From the NCBI GenBank assembly GCA_945873715.1, contig CAMCFL010000175.1:1-6799 (forward strand): 6,799 bases of DNA, read 5' to 3'. The position numbers and the translations under genes were made by a program. Below the pieces are notes generated by a model. That model did not search any database, had not been told where the DNA came from, and saw nothing but the letters and a program-made list of their open reading frames with translations. The DNA comes from Akkermansia muciniphila (GTDB lineage Bacteria; Verrucomicrobiota; Verrucomicrobiia; Limisphaerales; UBA9464). How positions within the stretch are numbered: position 1 is the stretch's first letter; each line of letters begins with the position of its first letter. Positions 1-6,799 of this stretch are shown piece by piece.

Positions 1-882
1 CACCGGATTCAGTTCGTAATCCCCCGGTGCCGGCTCGCTCAGCGGATGCACGGCGACATTCGGTGTTCCCGGGACGTGGACGAGGAAGGTCGGGTAGACC
101 CGGTTCGAGAACGTTCCCGCGGCGTACTCGGTCGTGGTGGGCAGACCGATGAGGGACGTGTCCAGCCGGGTCAATCCGCCGGCGAAGTGATAAAGCAGGA
201 TCGAACTCGCGGCCGGGGCGCGGCCCATGGCGATGGCGAACTCGGAGGGGGAATTGGTCTCCGGTAGGAGGCGATTGCCCCGCGAGAGGGCGGCCGGGAG
301 CACCGAGTCCGAGAATTGCTGGAAGGTCGGGGACAGATTACGCGTCAGCGACAACCGGAAAGGATTGGGTTCACCGTCGCCGATGCTGGCGCTGAACAGG
401 TCCATCCACACGTTGGCACCCGCACCCCCGACCTCCACGGCGACCACGAAGTTCGGCTTCAATCCCGTCGGATAGACCGGGAACGGCTGGGGGTTGGTCG
501 CGAGCGGATCGGCGTTGAGCACCGTCAGTCGATTGCCCGATGGACTGGCGAACACCAGGTCATCGTGATTGGTGGCACTGAGCGCCGCGGCCACCGCCGC
601 CGCTTCCTTGGCGAGCAACGGTCCGGTGCTGAATCCGGTGACGTCGATCAGGCCCGACGGCCGGGCGAGGTTCCACACCGGCTTGCTACCCGACACGATG
701 CCCAGCCGGTATTGGCCGCTGAGCTTGTCCACGACCACCAGTTCCAGCGTGCCATTGCCGTCGAGGTCCGCCGCGGTGGTGAATTCCACCGTCGACTCCG
801 TGACGGGCTCCGGTCGCAATGCCGCACGGGCCACCGTGGAGGCACCCACCAACAGGAACAGGGTTCCGAGAAGCGTTCTCAT
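1..882 (-). CDS. Secreted FG-GAP/VCBS-type repeat protein, 3' end outside window
   Basis: From the ATG at 882-880 the frame stays open for 294 codons to the window edge, so the C-terminus is missing. The N-terminus is a clear Sec signal peptide: MR, a leucine-rich core (residues 4-13), then an A-R-A site after residue 20. Residues 37-62 carry the FG-GAP/VCBS calcium-loop signature DLDGNGTLELVVVD, with Asp39, Asp41, Asn43 and Glu47 as the likely metal-site positions. A weaker second unit, NHDDLVFAS, is at about 105-113, and a third, EFAIAMGR followed by SILLYHF, is at about 213-233. In known families such units are blades of integrin-like beta-propellers used for adhesion or as scaffolds. The gene begins 11 bases after the upstream fibronectin-type gene. 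I see no Shine-Dalgarno sequence, so translational coupling is plausible. The signal peptide and first repeat are well supported. Blade number, full length and any C-terminal domain are unknown. Confidence 0.85.
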   Translation of the reverse strand, partial: MRTLLGTLFLLVGASTVARAALRPEPVTESTVEFTTAADLDGNGTLELVVVDKLSGQYRLGIVSGSKPVWNLARPSGLIDVTGFSTGPLLAKEAAAVAAALSATNHDDLVFASPSGNRLTVLNADPLATNPQPFPVYPTGLKPNFVVAVEVGGAGANVWMDLFSASIGDGEPNPFRLSLTRNLSPTFQQFSDSVLPAALSRGNRLLPETNSPSEFAIAMGRAPAASSILLYHFAGGLTRLDTSLIGLPTTTEYAAGTFSNRVYPTFLVHVPGTPNVAVHPLSEPAPGDYELNPV

Positions 883-893
883 GGCGTCAGGTT

Positions 894-3800
894 TCAAGGG
901 GTGGCGGTGACGGTGTTGGTGGGAAGGACCTCGATCATCTCGCCATACTCATCGAACCGGACGAGGAAGTACTGGTAACTGGCACCGGAGACCACCGGTT
1001 GGGTATCGAGCAGGAACAACCCGTGAGCACCGCCATACGGGAAGACGCCGATGAACGGGTCGGTGATCTTGGTGGCGGGAATGGCCAGAGGTGAAAAAGT
1101 CGCGATCGGATCCGTATACACCTTGTGGTCGATCCCATCGATCATCGGAGTCACCTGCACCAGGTCACCCGACGGCTGCGGGAAGGTCACGCTGGGAACC
1201 TGCCGTCGATAGAGCACGGCGGAGATCGCGGGTTGACCCATGGCGAACACCGGCATTTCGAGGAAAGGCGGACGCCCTTGGGTGGTGCCCGTCAAGATCA
1301 CCTGCCCAAGGATCGGCCGGGAGGTTTCCGCGTCCTTGAACAGGGCATCGTCGGGATCAACGCTGCCATTCAACCAGGCGTCGCGACCGGTGGCGGCATT
1401 GAAGCCGACCTTCGGGGTGATCGAAGCGGTTCCAATCGCCACGCCGATGCCGTTGAAATCAGCATTGCCACTGCCATCGAGGCTGCCGTTCTTGATCCGC
1501 ACGGCGGCAAAGCCCGGCGTGGCGGTGGTGAAATCCGAACGGGTCGGCGGCAGCGGACGTCGCGGCCAATCCACCAGTTGGTTGGTCGAGACCGCACCCG
1601 ATCCCGCCGGCAACACCTTGGCGGCACTCGCGACCCCCACCGTCCCGTCGAGGGCCACCGCCTCGATCAGGACGTAAAGATCGGCCGAGACCGACGCGCG
1701 ATAAAGGAGGTTGGAGAACACCGGCCCGACCCCCATCCGACTGCCGAGCACCGTGGTGTCGATCACCGTGCAGGGAAGGTTGGTGATTCCGGATGCCGTC
1801 ACGAAATCGCGGTACACCGCCGGGAGCATCGGAAAGGTCCGATCGATTACCGACGGGACGGCAATCGACGGACGCGCTTCCCGACGGGTGGCGCTTCCCG
1901 AACCGGTGGTTCCCAGTCCGGCAATCGCGGTCATGACCGGCGCACCTTGACGATCCGGGTTGCCGATCCAGATCCGGTACCGCGCCGTTCCGTAGGGCGC
2001 CGCGCTCCAGGTGAGGGTCATGGTCGTACTGGGATCGTTGGTTCCGCCGTCCCCGGCGATCAGCGACAGGACGGACGCGGGAGGAGGAGGCGTGGAGATG
2101 GAGATGACCACCGAACCGATCAACGGACCGGCGTTGCCATCGGCATCAAGGTACTGGGTATAGTAGCGCGCCCCAGCCACGTTGATCGGCATCGAGTCGT
2201 CCTGGTAGGCGACGGTCACCGTCCCGGCCGGGGCGGCGGCCCGGCCGGCACCGGCGGTGGGAACCACCACCCCCTCCCCCAACATCGCCAGCGGTCCGTC
2301 ATCCAGGCGGCGGTAGAGACGCCACTGCTCGGTGTCCGCCGTCGGGGTGAAGGTCACCGGAACCGGATGAACCGTTCCGCCGGCGGCGCGCATCTCGGGA
2401 ATGATGCCGCGGGGAGTGTGGGACAGGTGCCCGGGGCCGGCGTTGGTCTGCTTCCAGGCAACGGACAGATCCATCTGCACGCCCCCGGAGAAGTTGCCGG
2501 GCGGCGGAGCGGGAACCGGAACAAAGAACTGCTTCGACTCGATCCCGTTCGCCAGGCCGAACGTGACGACGTTGGTCACCGTCGTCTTGTTGGTGGAAAC
2601 GAAGTTCCATTCCATCGAGTTGAACGTCGCAGCGGTAGCGTGCGACGCGTAGGACTGGGCCGTGACCGGCGGAAAGAAGTGCCGGCCCAGCGTGGCGAGG
2701 CCACCCGGTAGGGATTGGTCGGCGACCTGGATCTCGACCCAGGCGACCTCACGGTTGGTCCGGGTGGCGCGCAGGATATAGCGGGCGCCGTTGGTGGGCA
2801 GGTTGGTGCCGCCGCCCTCGATCTGGATCGCCTGGGATCGAAGATTCAACTCGGGCTCACGGACGGTGAGCAAGGGAGCGGAACCCTTGGGGCCGACGCG
2901 ATCGCGGGGAATGCCTCGGGCCGGAGCCGAGTTGGCCGACATCAAGGGCCCGCAGGCGGTGTCCTGGACGGCGCGGACCGTGTACCAGAATACCTTGCCG
3001 GCATCGGCCAGCACCGTCGGTGCCGTGGGCGTGCGATCCACGAAGGAGAAGCGGTTGGTTCCCGCGAGGTGATTCACGAACCCGATGGGAAGCGCCTTGC
3101 CGCGGTCTTCGTGCATGGCGTTGCGGTCTTCCCAACGGAAGATGGCGTAGCGGGCGACCCTCTGCGGGCCGGCTTCGTCGGCAGGCTCCCAGTTCACCCG
3201 GAGCCGCTGCACACCCGTCGCACCTTCGATCAGGTAATCATTGGCGACCTTCACTCCGCGCGGTGCTGTGGGCGCAACCCGGTCACACATCGTGACGCAC
3301 AGGACCGGGGAGTACTGCCCGTCGCGGCCGAGGACGTCGCGGGCGGCCACGAAGTAGCAGTAGCGATCGCCATCCTGGAACCCGGGCCCGCCGACGTGAC
3401 GGTTCCGGTTGTCGGTGATGAAGATGGTGTCGGGATCGAGGATCAGGTTGCCCACGTCCACCGCGCTGAATTCCTTCGGTGGCACCACCGGCTGACGGTT
3501 CACGCGTTCAACCACATTGGTCACCCGGGCCAGTCCGGCCAGCACGCCGGCCAGGGGAGTGTTGGTCAGGAACCCGAGGTTCTGCGCGACGGCACTGGGA
3601 ATGCGATAGACGTTGAATCCCATCTGGGCGGGATTCAGCCGGCGCAGGGCGTCCGGCGTGGACCAGCGCAGACGGGCAAGCAGGTCGGCCTTGGGACTGT
3701 TGGTCGGCACATCCACCAGAACGCCGGGGGCGGGCAGGACCAGCGGGCTCCCCGGACGGATGGTGACACGGCCGAGCACCGCGCGATCCACGGCGGCCAC

Positions 3801-4421
3801 CGGATCGAACTCGCGCAACTCATAGGTGAAAGCCGTGATGCCGGCGGGAAGCGGTTCGGTCCAGGCCATGCCGAAGGCCAGGGCCGCGCCCGGATGCCGC
3901 CGGGAGAGAAGCAGGACCCGGGAGTGAAGCGAGGGATCCGCATTGAGGCCCTGGACAACGGCGGCCAGACGTTCCGGAAGGGACACGGCCGGTGCCGGGA
4001 TCAGCGATTGGAAAAGGCTGGTGACGTGCTCGGCGAGTTCGTTCAGGTCTTCCCCGACGTTGACCGAACGATCCAGCAGCGGTGCGATCACTGCCGGATT
4101 GTCCTGGAGTCGCGTCACCGCCTGACGCGTGTACACGCCTGGCGAAGCGGGTTCGCCATCCTTGCGATACACCGCCACCACCCGGTTGGCAAAGGCGGTG
4201 CCATCCGAGGACTGATAGAGCAGATAGGACCAGTCCTGGCCCGACGGCTGCCGCCAGGTGGTGCCGACCGAAGCCAGCCACGAGGCCTGAGGCAATGGCG
4301 CCGCCCTCAGGCCGGCGGCACCCCAGGTGATCAGTCCGATCAGAATGATCACACCGATCCAGCGGATCACCTTGGGAAGGAGGAAAAAGTTCATGGAGAG
4401 GAACACGTTTGAAAAGTTCAT
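894..4421 (-). CDS. Large exported protein with multiple fibronectin type III-like modules
   Basis: This is a complete 1175-residue gene. A hydrophobic segment at about residues 21-38 ends in GLRA-AP, giving a signal peptide cut near residue 40 or an uncleaved membrane anchor. Residues 41-200 match nothing I recognise. The rest reads as beta-sandwich modules of fibronectin type III or related type. The clearest spans about 383-502: APTAPRGV, then LRVNWEPAD, YAIFRWED and FWYTVRAV. Another at about 248-380 contains LRWSTPDA, FNVYRI and YCYFVAARDVLG. Weaker ones lie near 685-778 (EQWRLYRR, RYYTQYLDADG), 783-935 (LTWSAA, YRIWIG) and 1068-1172 (AVLYRRQ, YQYFLVRFDEYG). Five cysteines occur (355, 375, 379, 490, 884), three of them clustered, which would allow disulfides outside the cytoplasm. 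No catalytic domain is evident. The start at 4421 is preferred because an AGGA lies 7 bases upstream. A second in-frame ATG at 4394-4392 has none. Such arrays usually serve as spacers, binding surfaces or adhesins. The partner here is unknown. Confidence 0.9.
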   Translation of the reverse strand: MNFSNVFLSMNFFLLPKVIRWIGVIILIGLITWGAAGLRAAPLPQASWLASVGTTWRQPSGQDWSYLLYQSSDGTAFANRVVAVYRKDGEPASPGVYTRQAVTRLQDNPAVIAPLLDRSVNVGEDLNELAEHVTSLFQSLIPAPAVSLPERLAAVVQGLNADPSLHSRVLLLSRRHPGAALAFGMAWTEPLPAGITAFTYELREFDPVAAVDRAVLGRVTIRPGSPLVLPAPGVLVDVPTNSPKADLLARLRWSTPDALRRLNPAQMGFNVYRIPSAVAQNLGFLTNTPLAGVLAGLARVTNVVERVNRQPVVPPKEFSAVDVGNLILDPDTIFITDNRNRHVGGPGFQDGDRYCYFVAARDVLGRDGQYSPVLCVTMCDRVAPTAPRGVKVANDYLIEGATGVQRLRVNWEPADEAGPQRVARYAIFRWEDRNAMHEDRGKALPIGFVNHLAGTNRFSFVDRTPTAPTVLADAGKVFWYTVRAVQDTACGPLMSANSAPARGIPRDRVGPKGSAPLLTVREPELNLRSQAIQIEGGGTNLPTNGARYILRATRTNREVAWVEIQVADQSLPGGLATLGRHFFPPVTAQSYASHATAATFNSMEWNFVSTNKTTVTNVVTFGLANGIESKQFFVPVPAPPPGNFSGGVQMDLSVAWKQTNAGPGHLSHTPRGIIPEMRAAGGTVHPVPVTFTPTADTEQWRLYRRLDDGPLAMLGEGVVVPTAGAGRAAAPAGTVTVAYQDDSMPINVAGARYYTQYLDADGNAGPLIGSVVISISTPPPPASVLSLIAGDGGTNDPSTTMTLTWSAAPYGTARYRIWIGNPDRQGAPVMTAIAGLGTTGSGSATRREARPSIAVPSVIDRTFPMLPAVYRDFVTASGITNLPCTVIDTTVLGSRMGVGPVFSNLLYRASVSADLYVLIEAVALDGTVGVASAAKVLPAGSGAVSTNQLVDWPRRPLPPTRSDFTTATPGFAAVRIKNGSLDGSGNADFNGIGVAIGTASITPKVGFNAATGRDAWLNGSVDPDDALFKDAETSRPILGQVILTGTTQGRPPFLEMPVFAMGQPAISAVLYRRQVPSVTFPQPSGDLVQVTPMIDGIDHKVYTDPIATFSPLAIPATKITDPFIGVFPYGGAHGLFLLDTQPVVSGASYQYFLVRFDEYGEMIEVLPTNTVTATP

Positions 4422-4423
4422 GG
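4385..4423 (-). repeat. 12-base direct repeat duplicating the start context of the fibronectin-type gene
   Basis: The sequence CCATGAACTTTT (minus strand) occurs perfectly at 4423-4412 and again at 4396-4385, exactly 27 bases or nine codons apart. Both copies are in frame and both encode Met-Asn-Phe (MNFS at residue 1, MNFF at residue 10). Only the first has a Shine-Dalgarno sequence. It may be a small tandem duplication that lengthened the signal-peptide n-region, or chance similarity in a Met/Phe-rich leader. Confidence 0.6.
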
Positions 4424-4428
4424 GTGGG

Positions 4429-4434
4429 TCCTCA
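4429..4434 (-). promoter_or_regulatory. Ribosome binding site overlapping the upstream stop codon
   Basis: On the minus strand TGAGGA contains the TGA stop of the upstream gene, whose last base is also the first base of an AGGA Shine-Dalgarno core. Seven bases (CCCACCC) separate it from the ATG at 4421. This placement supports that ATG over the in-frame ATG nine codons downstream. It also means ribosomes finishing the upstream gene cover the next initiation site, which favours translational coupling. Confidence 0.75.
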
Positions 4435-6799
4435 CTCGGAACTGAACTTGCCGTCCTGATAGAATAGGCAGACTTCCTCCGTGGCCGTTACGAACAGCAC
4501 GGTCACCTCGATGCCGGCGCAGCCCCTGAACCACAGCGCACCGAAGAGGTCGCCACTCAGCGCGTCGCCCAGGTCACCCCGGGCGTCGAGTTCGAAGTGG
4601 GCACCGCCGTGGATGAAGCAGAGGAAGTCGCCGTCGGCCCAGCCGTAGACCCGACCCAGCACGGCCGGGTCACTCCAGCTGAAGCCAAACCCGATCCCAC
4701 AGCCATAACTGGCCTGGAGAACACAGCTTGCCCCGATCCCGATCTCGCAGGAGGTCTCGCAGTAGATGCCGGCCCAGCCGTTCGGTCCGATTTCGATCAG
4801 GTTCTGGACGTCGGGAGCCCAGTCATCGAATGGCTTGTAGTCGCAGGTCTTCCCGATGAACCAACCCCCGGTGACGGTCACCAACTCCAGTACGCGGATG
4901 TCACAACTCGCGGAGAGATAGTCTTCGAACTTTCCGAACGAGGCATCGCCGCCAATGTTGCGGAGGGTGACCAGCCCGGGGACGAGGGGAATGTAAACCG
5001 GGACCTCGAAGCCGCCGCCGAGCTGGAGCACCTTGAAGGGCGGATCCGCCGCTGCATCGTTGGAGAAGGCGAAGAGGAAATCGGCCTGGATCTGGAAGTC
5101 GTCGCTGATGAATTCCGCGGCCTGCACGATGATTCCCACGCTCACTTCCGTCGCGGGAACCGCACCCGCACTGCAGGTGCCATCGTCACCTTCGTTGTTC
5201 ATCGAACGGATGTGGATCGCCGTAGCCAGCTTGAGGAGGGAACCTTCATCCGCGTCCTCCCGGTTGCCGTTGAATCCAAACTGCATCTCTGTGTCCAGCC
5301 GCAGGTCCGTCAGGTTGTCGCCGACGATATGAGCGTCCCCGGTGATCTTGCCGGCCCCCAGAGCGGAGGCCACGTCTCCCAGCAGGGCCACCGTCTCGGA
5401 CGCGGCGTCGGCCGCGGCATTGACGGTCGCCTCGGTGAGGACCTGTTCCAGCACGCGATTGATGGCGGCGATGCCCGAATTGACGGCATCGACCATCAGT
5501 GAGTTGAGGTCGTAGAGGAGTTCCTTGAGGAAGTCCTGAACGACCGCGGGAATACCGGTCTCATAGAAGCGTTCCTTGATGAACTCCTTCAGCTGGTTCT
5601 TGAACACGTCCTCGGCCACGTCCAGGAACGGATCATCGATCCCGCAAACGAACGACTCGAGGTAGTCCACCGTGTCCTCGGTCGCCGCTGCCGTCAGCAC
5701 CACGATCTCCGAGGCGACGCTGTTGAGGAGGATCGCCATCTGGTTGGCGTAGTCGGCCGCGGGCTTGAGTTTCTCGCGGATCTCGCTCACCGCGACCTTG
5801 AGCTCGGCGAGGGTCGCCGTGATCTCGTCGAGCGGAATGTCTTCCCCTTCCAGCAACTCCTCAATCAATGCCTGGGTCGCGGCATCGGCCGCCTTGCCCA
5901 GCACAAAGGCCAGGATATCGGTGGCGATCTCCTTGCTCACCCGGCGGGGTTTGTAGGCCGCATCCACCAGTTCCTCGGTGAACATGCCCACCACTTCTCC
6001 GGCCGCGTCGCCGGCACCGCCACCCAGCGTGGCGTCGGCAGGAACCTTGGCGATGGCGGCGTCGATCGCCTGCTCGACGTCACCGAGGTAGTTATAGGTC
6101 TGACCCAGGACCGACGCGGCATCCGAGTAAACCCCGGCGACCTGGGCGATCTTGTTGGAGACGGAATTGGCCTCGCCCAACGCACCGCCGATGTACCGGT
6201 CGAGGATCGGCCGCGCCGCCGCCGCGAACTGGCAGGGATCCACCCGCGCATACTCCTCTTCCAGCTCGGCGTAGAGATCGTCGAGCACCGGATCCAGGAT
6301 CCCGTCGAGGATCGGATCCCAGAACTTGTGCGGATCGGAATCGAGGATGTCACCGAGGCGACCGAGTCCCTTGTCGAGATAGGAGAGCTGCGCGCCGACG
6401 GCATCGTGCAACGCGTCGTTCATACCCGATTCCTCCAGCAGCATCTCGGTGAGGTTGGCGATCGGCAGGGCGTTGTATTCCGCACCGAAGGCAATGTCCG
6501 CCTCGTTGGCCCGCAGATGATCGAGCCGGCTGAACGTTTTCAGGATCAGCAGATTGTTCTCCTTGGCTTCCAGCCCGGTGAACTCCTTGGCGGCCGTGGA
6601 CCAGACCAACGGGTAGTCGAACTTCACGATCGACGCCCAGAGCTTTTGCGCCCGGGGATTGTAGTTCTCGGTAGTGGCATCCCGGTAGGTGGACACCTGG
6701 ATGCCGGGCTTCCCCTCGTTGTCGGCGTCGAAGCCGGGATCGTTGAAATAGTGATCCCCGGCCGTCTCCCAGAACGTCGATTCCGCCTCAAAGCCCGTC
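4432..6799 (-). CDS. C-terminal part of a large unrecognised protein: helical region plus cysteine-rich beta domain
   Basis: The frame runs open from the right edge for 788 complete codons to a TGA at 4434-4432, so the 5' end is missing. Residue numbers here count from the first complete codon at the edge. A GTG at 6696-6694 could be mistaken for the start, but the 34 codons before it read as ordinary protein with mostly G or C in third position. Residues 1-115 have mixed, partly beta character. About 116-480 is alanine-, leucine-, aspartate- and glutamate-rich and looks helical, possibly coiled-coil or bundle-forming. About 490-788 switches to glycine- and aromatic-rich alternating strands with ten cysteines (542, 632, 652, 680, 684, 692, 700, 727, 760, 777). 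Only two other cysteines (189, 385) occur earlier. The cysteines suggest disulfides and an extracytoplasmic place, but no signal peptide can be seen because the N-terminus is outside. There is no C-terminal sorting motif: the protein ends DGKFSSE. The downstream gene follows after 10 bases. I assign no family or function. Confidence 0.9.
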   Translation of the reverse strand, partial: TGFEAESTFWETAGDHYFNDPGFDADNEGKPGIQVSTYRDATTENYNPRAQKLWASIVKFDYPLVWSTAAKEFTGLEAKENNLLILKTFSRLDHLRANEADIAFGAEYNALPIANLTEMLLEESGMNDALHDAVGAQLSYLDKGLGRLGDILDSDPHKFWDPILDGILDPVLDDLYAELEEEYARVDPCQFAAAARPILDRYIGGALGEANSVSNKIAQVAGVYSDAASVLGQTYNYLGDVEQAIDAAIAKVPADATLGGGAGDAAGEVVGMFTEELVDAAYKPRRVSKEIATDILAFVLGKAADAATQALIEELLEGEDIPLDEITATLAELKVAVSEIREKLKPAADYANQMAILLNSVASEIVVLTAAATEDTVDYLESFVCGIDDPFLDVAEDVFKNQLKEFIKERFYETGIPAVVQDFLKELLYDLNSLMVDAVNSGIAAINRVLEQVLTEATVNAAADAASETVALLGDVASALGAGKITGDAHIVGDNLTDLRLDTEMQFGFNGNREDADEGSLLKLATAIHIRSMNNEGDDGTCSAGAVPATEVSVGIIVQAAEFISDDFQIQADFLFAFSNDAAADPPFKVLQLGGGFEVPVYIPLVPGLVTLRNIGGDASFGKFEDYLSASCDIRVLELVTVTGGWFIGKTCDYKPFDDWAPDVQNLIEIGPNGWAGIYCETSCEIGIGASCVLQASYGCGIGFGFSWSDPAVLGRVYGWADGDFLCFIHGGAHFELDARGDLGDALSGDLFGALWFRGCAGIEVTVLFVTATEEVCLFYQDGKFSSE
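6281..6319 (-). repeat. Imperfect 24-base-period repeat encoding DP-[IV]-LD units
   Basis: The 15-mers at 6281-6295 and 6305-6319 match at 13 of 15 positions and are 24 bases apart, so the reading frame is kept. They encode the adjacent octads DPILDGIL and DPVLDDLY inside the helical part of the upstream protein. The neighbouring GDILD and the later RPILD extend the pattern at protein level. It is a minor intragenic repeat with no sign of being a mobile or regulatory element. Confidence 0.5.

Noticed and set aside
883..893. Search for a terminator, promoter or Shine-Dalgarno sequence between the fibronectin-type and FG-GAP genes
   Set aside because: The spacer is 11 bases with no hairpin, no room for a promoter and no AGGAG-like sequence. 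Only translational coupling remains plausible.
316..978. Plus-strand open frame crossing the spacer between the two left genes
   Set aside because: It overlaps two well-supported minus-strand genes, its product is Arg/His/Gly-rich with no motif, and it crosses gene boundaries in a way expected of a shadow frame.
1443..1494. Possible dockerin or EF-hand-like loop (GSLDGSGNADFNG, about residues 979-991) in the fibronectin-type protein
   Set aside because: The spacing of Asp and Asn does not follow the DxDxDG or dockerin consensus and there is no second copy. It is better read as a glycine-rich loop in a beta module.
1125..4412. Two long plus-strand open frames (1125-2711 and 2715-4412, 528 and 565 codons) opposite the fibronectin-type gene
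   Set aside because: They lie in the frame exactly codon-aligned with the minus-strand gene, where stops arise only from TTA, CTA or TCA codons, which are rare in GC-rich genes. The translations are Arg/Gly/His-rich with no domain or signal, while the minus strand has a signal peptide, domains and a Shine-Dalgarno sequence.
4432..4560. PEP-CTERM, LPXTG or type IX-like C-terminal sorting signal on the upstream protein
   Set aside because: The end (LFYQDGKFSSE) has no PEP or LPXTG motif, no terminal hydrophobic helix with basic tail, and no recognisable sorting domain.
4597..5502. Plus-strand open frame of 301 codons opposite the cysteine-rich region
   Set aside because: It is also codon-aligned with the minus-strand gene and explained by codon bias. 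No recognisable motif or ribosome binding site supports it.

Overview
The window is GC-rich, and everything in it reads from the minus strand. It holds three genes in tight tandem order: a large gene whose 5' end lies beyond the right edge, a complete 1175-residue gene, and a gene whose 3' end lies beyond the left edge. The spacers are only 10 and 11 bases. No RNA gene, CRISPR array, insertion sequence or gene-sized non-coding stretch is visible. There is also no promoter or terminator, so this looks like the inside of one longer operon.

Likely source: an environmental Gram-negative bacterium, most plausibly of the Verrucomicrobiota (less likely Planctomycetota). This is inferred from the strong G/C preference at third codon positions, the large exported proteins of beta-sandwich and FG-GAP type, and the many Thr-Asn pairs in their loops (for example TNVV, GGTN, PTNT). 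No marker gene is present, so the assignment is tentative.

Layout in transcription order. (1) 6799 to 4432: the last 788 codons of a large acidic protein. A long alanine-, leucine- and aspartate-rich region predicted to be helical is followed by a glycine-rich, beta-rich C-terminal region with ten cysteines. I do not recognise its family. (2) 4421 to 894: a Sec-exported or membrane-anchored protein made mostly of fibronectin type III-like beta-sandwich modules. (3) 882 to 1: a secreted FG-GAP/VCBS-type repeat protein, probably a beta-propeller, cut by the window edge.

No catalytic domain is recognisable in any of the three. The order suggests co-expressed extracytoplasmic structural or adhesion proteins, possibly parts of one cell-surface assembly. 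That role is inference. The most novel element is protein (1), with its helical and cysteine-rich beta architecture and unknown full size.
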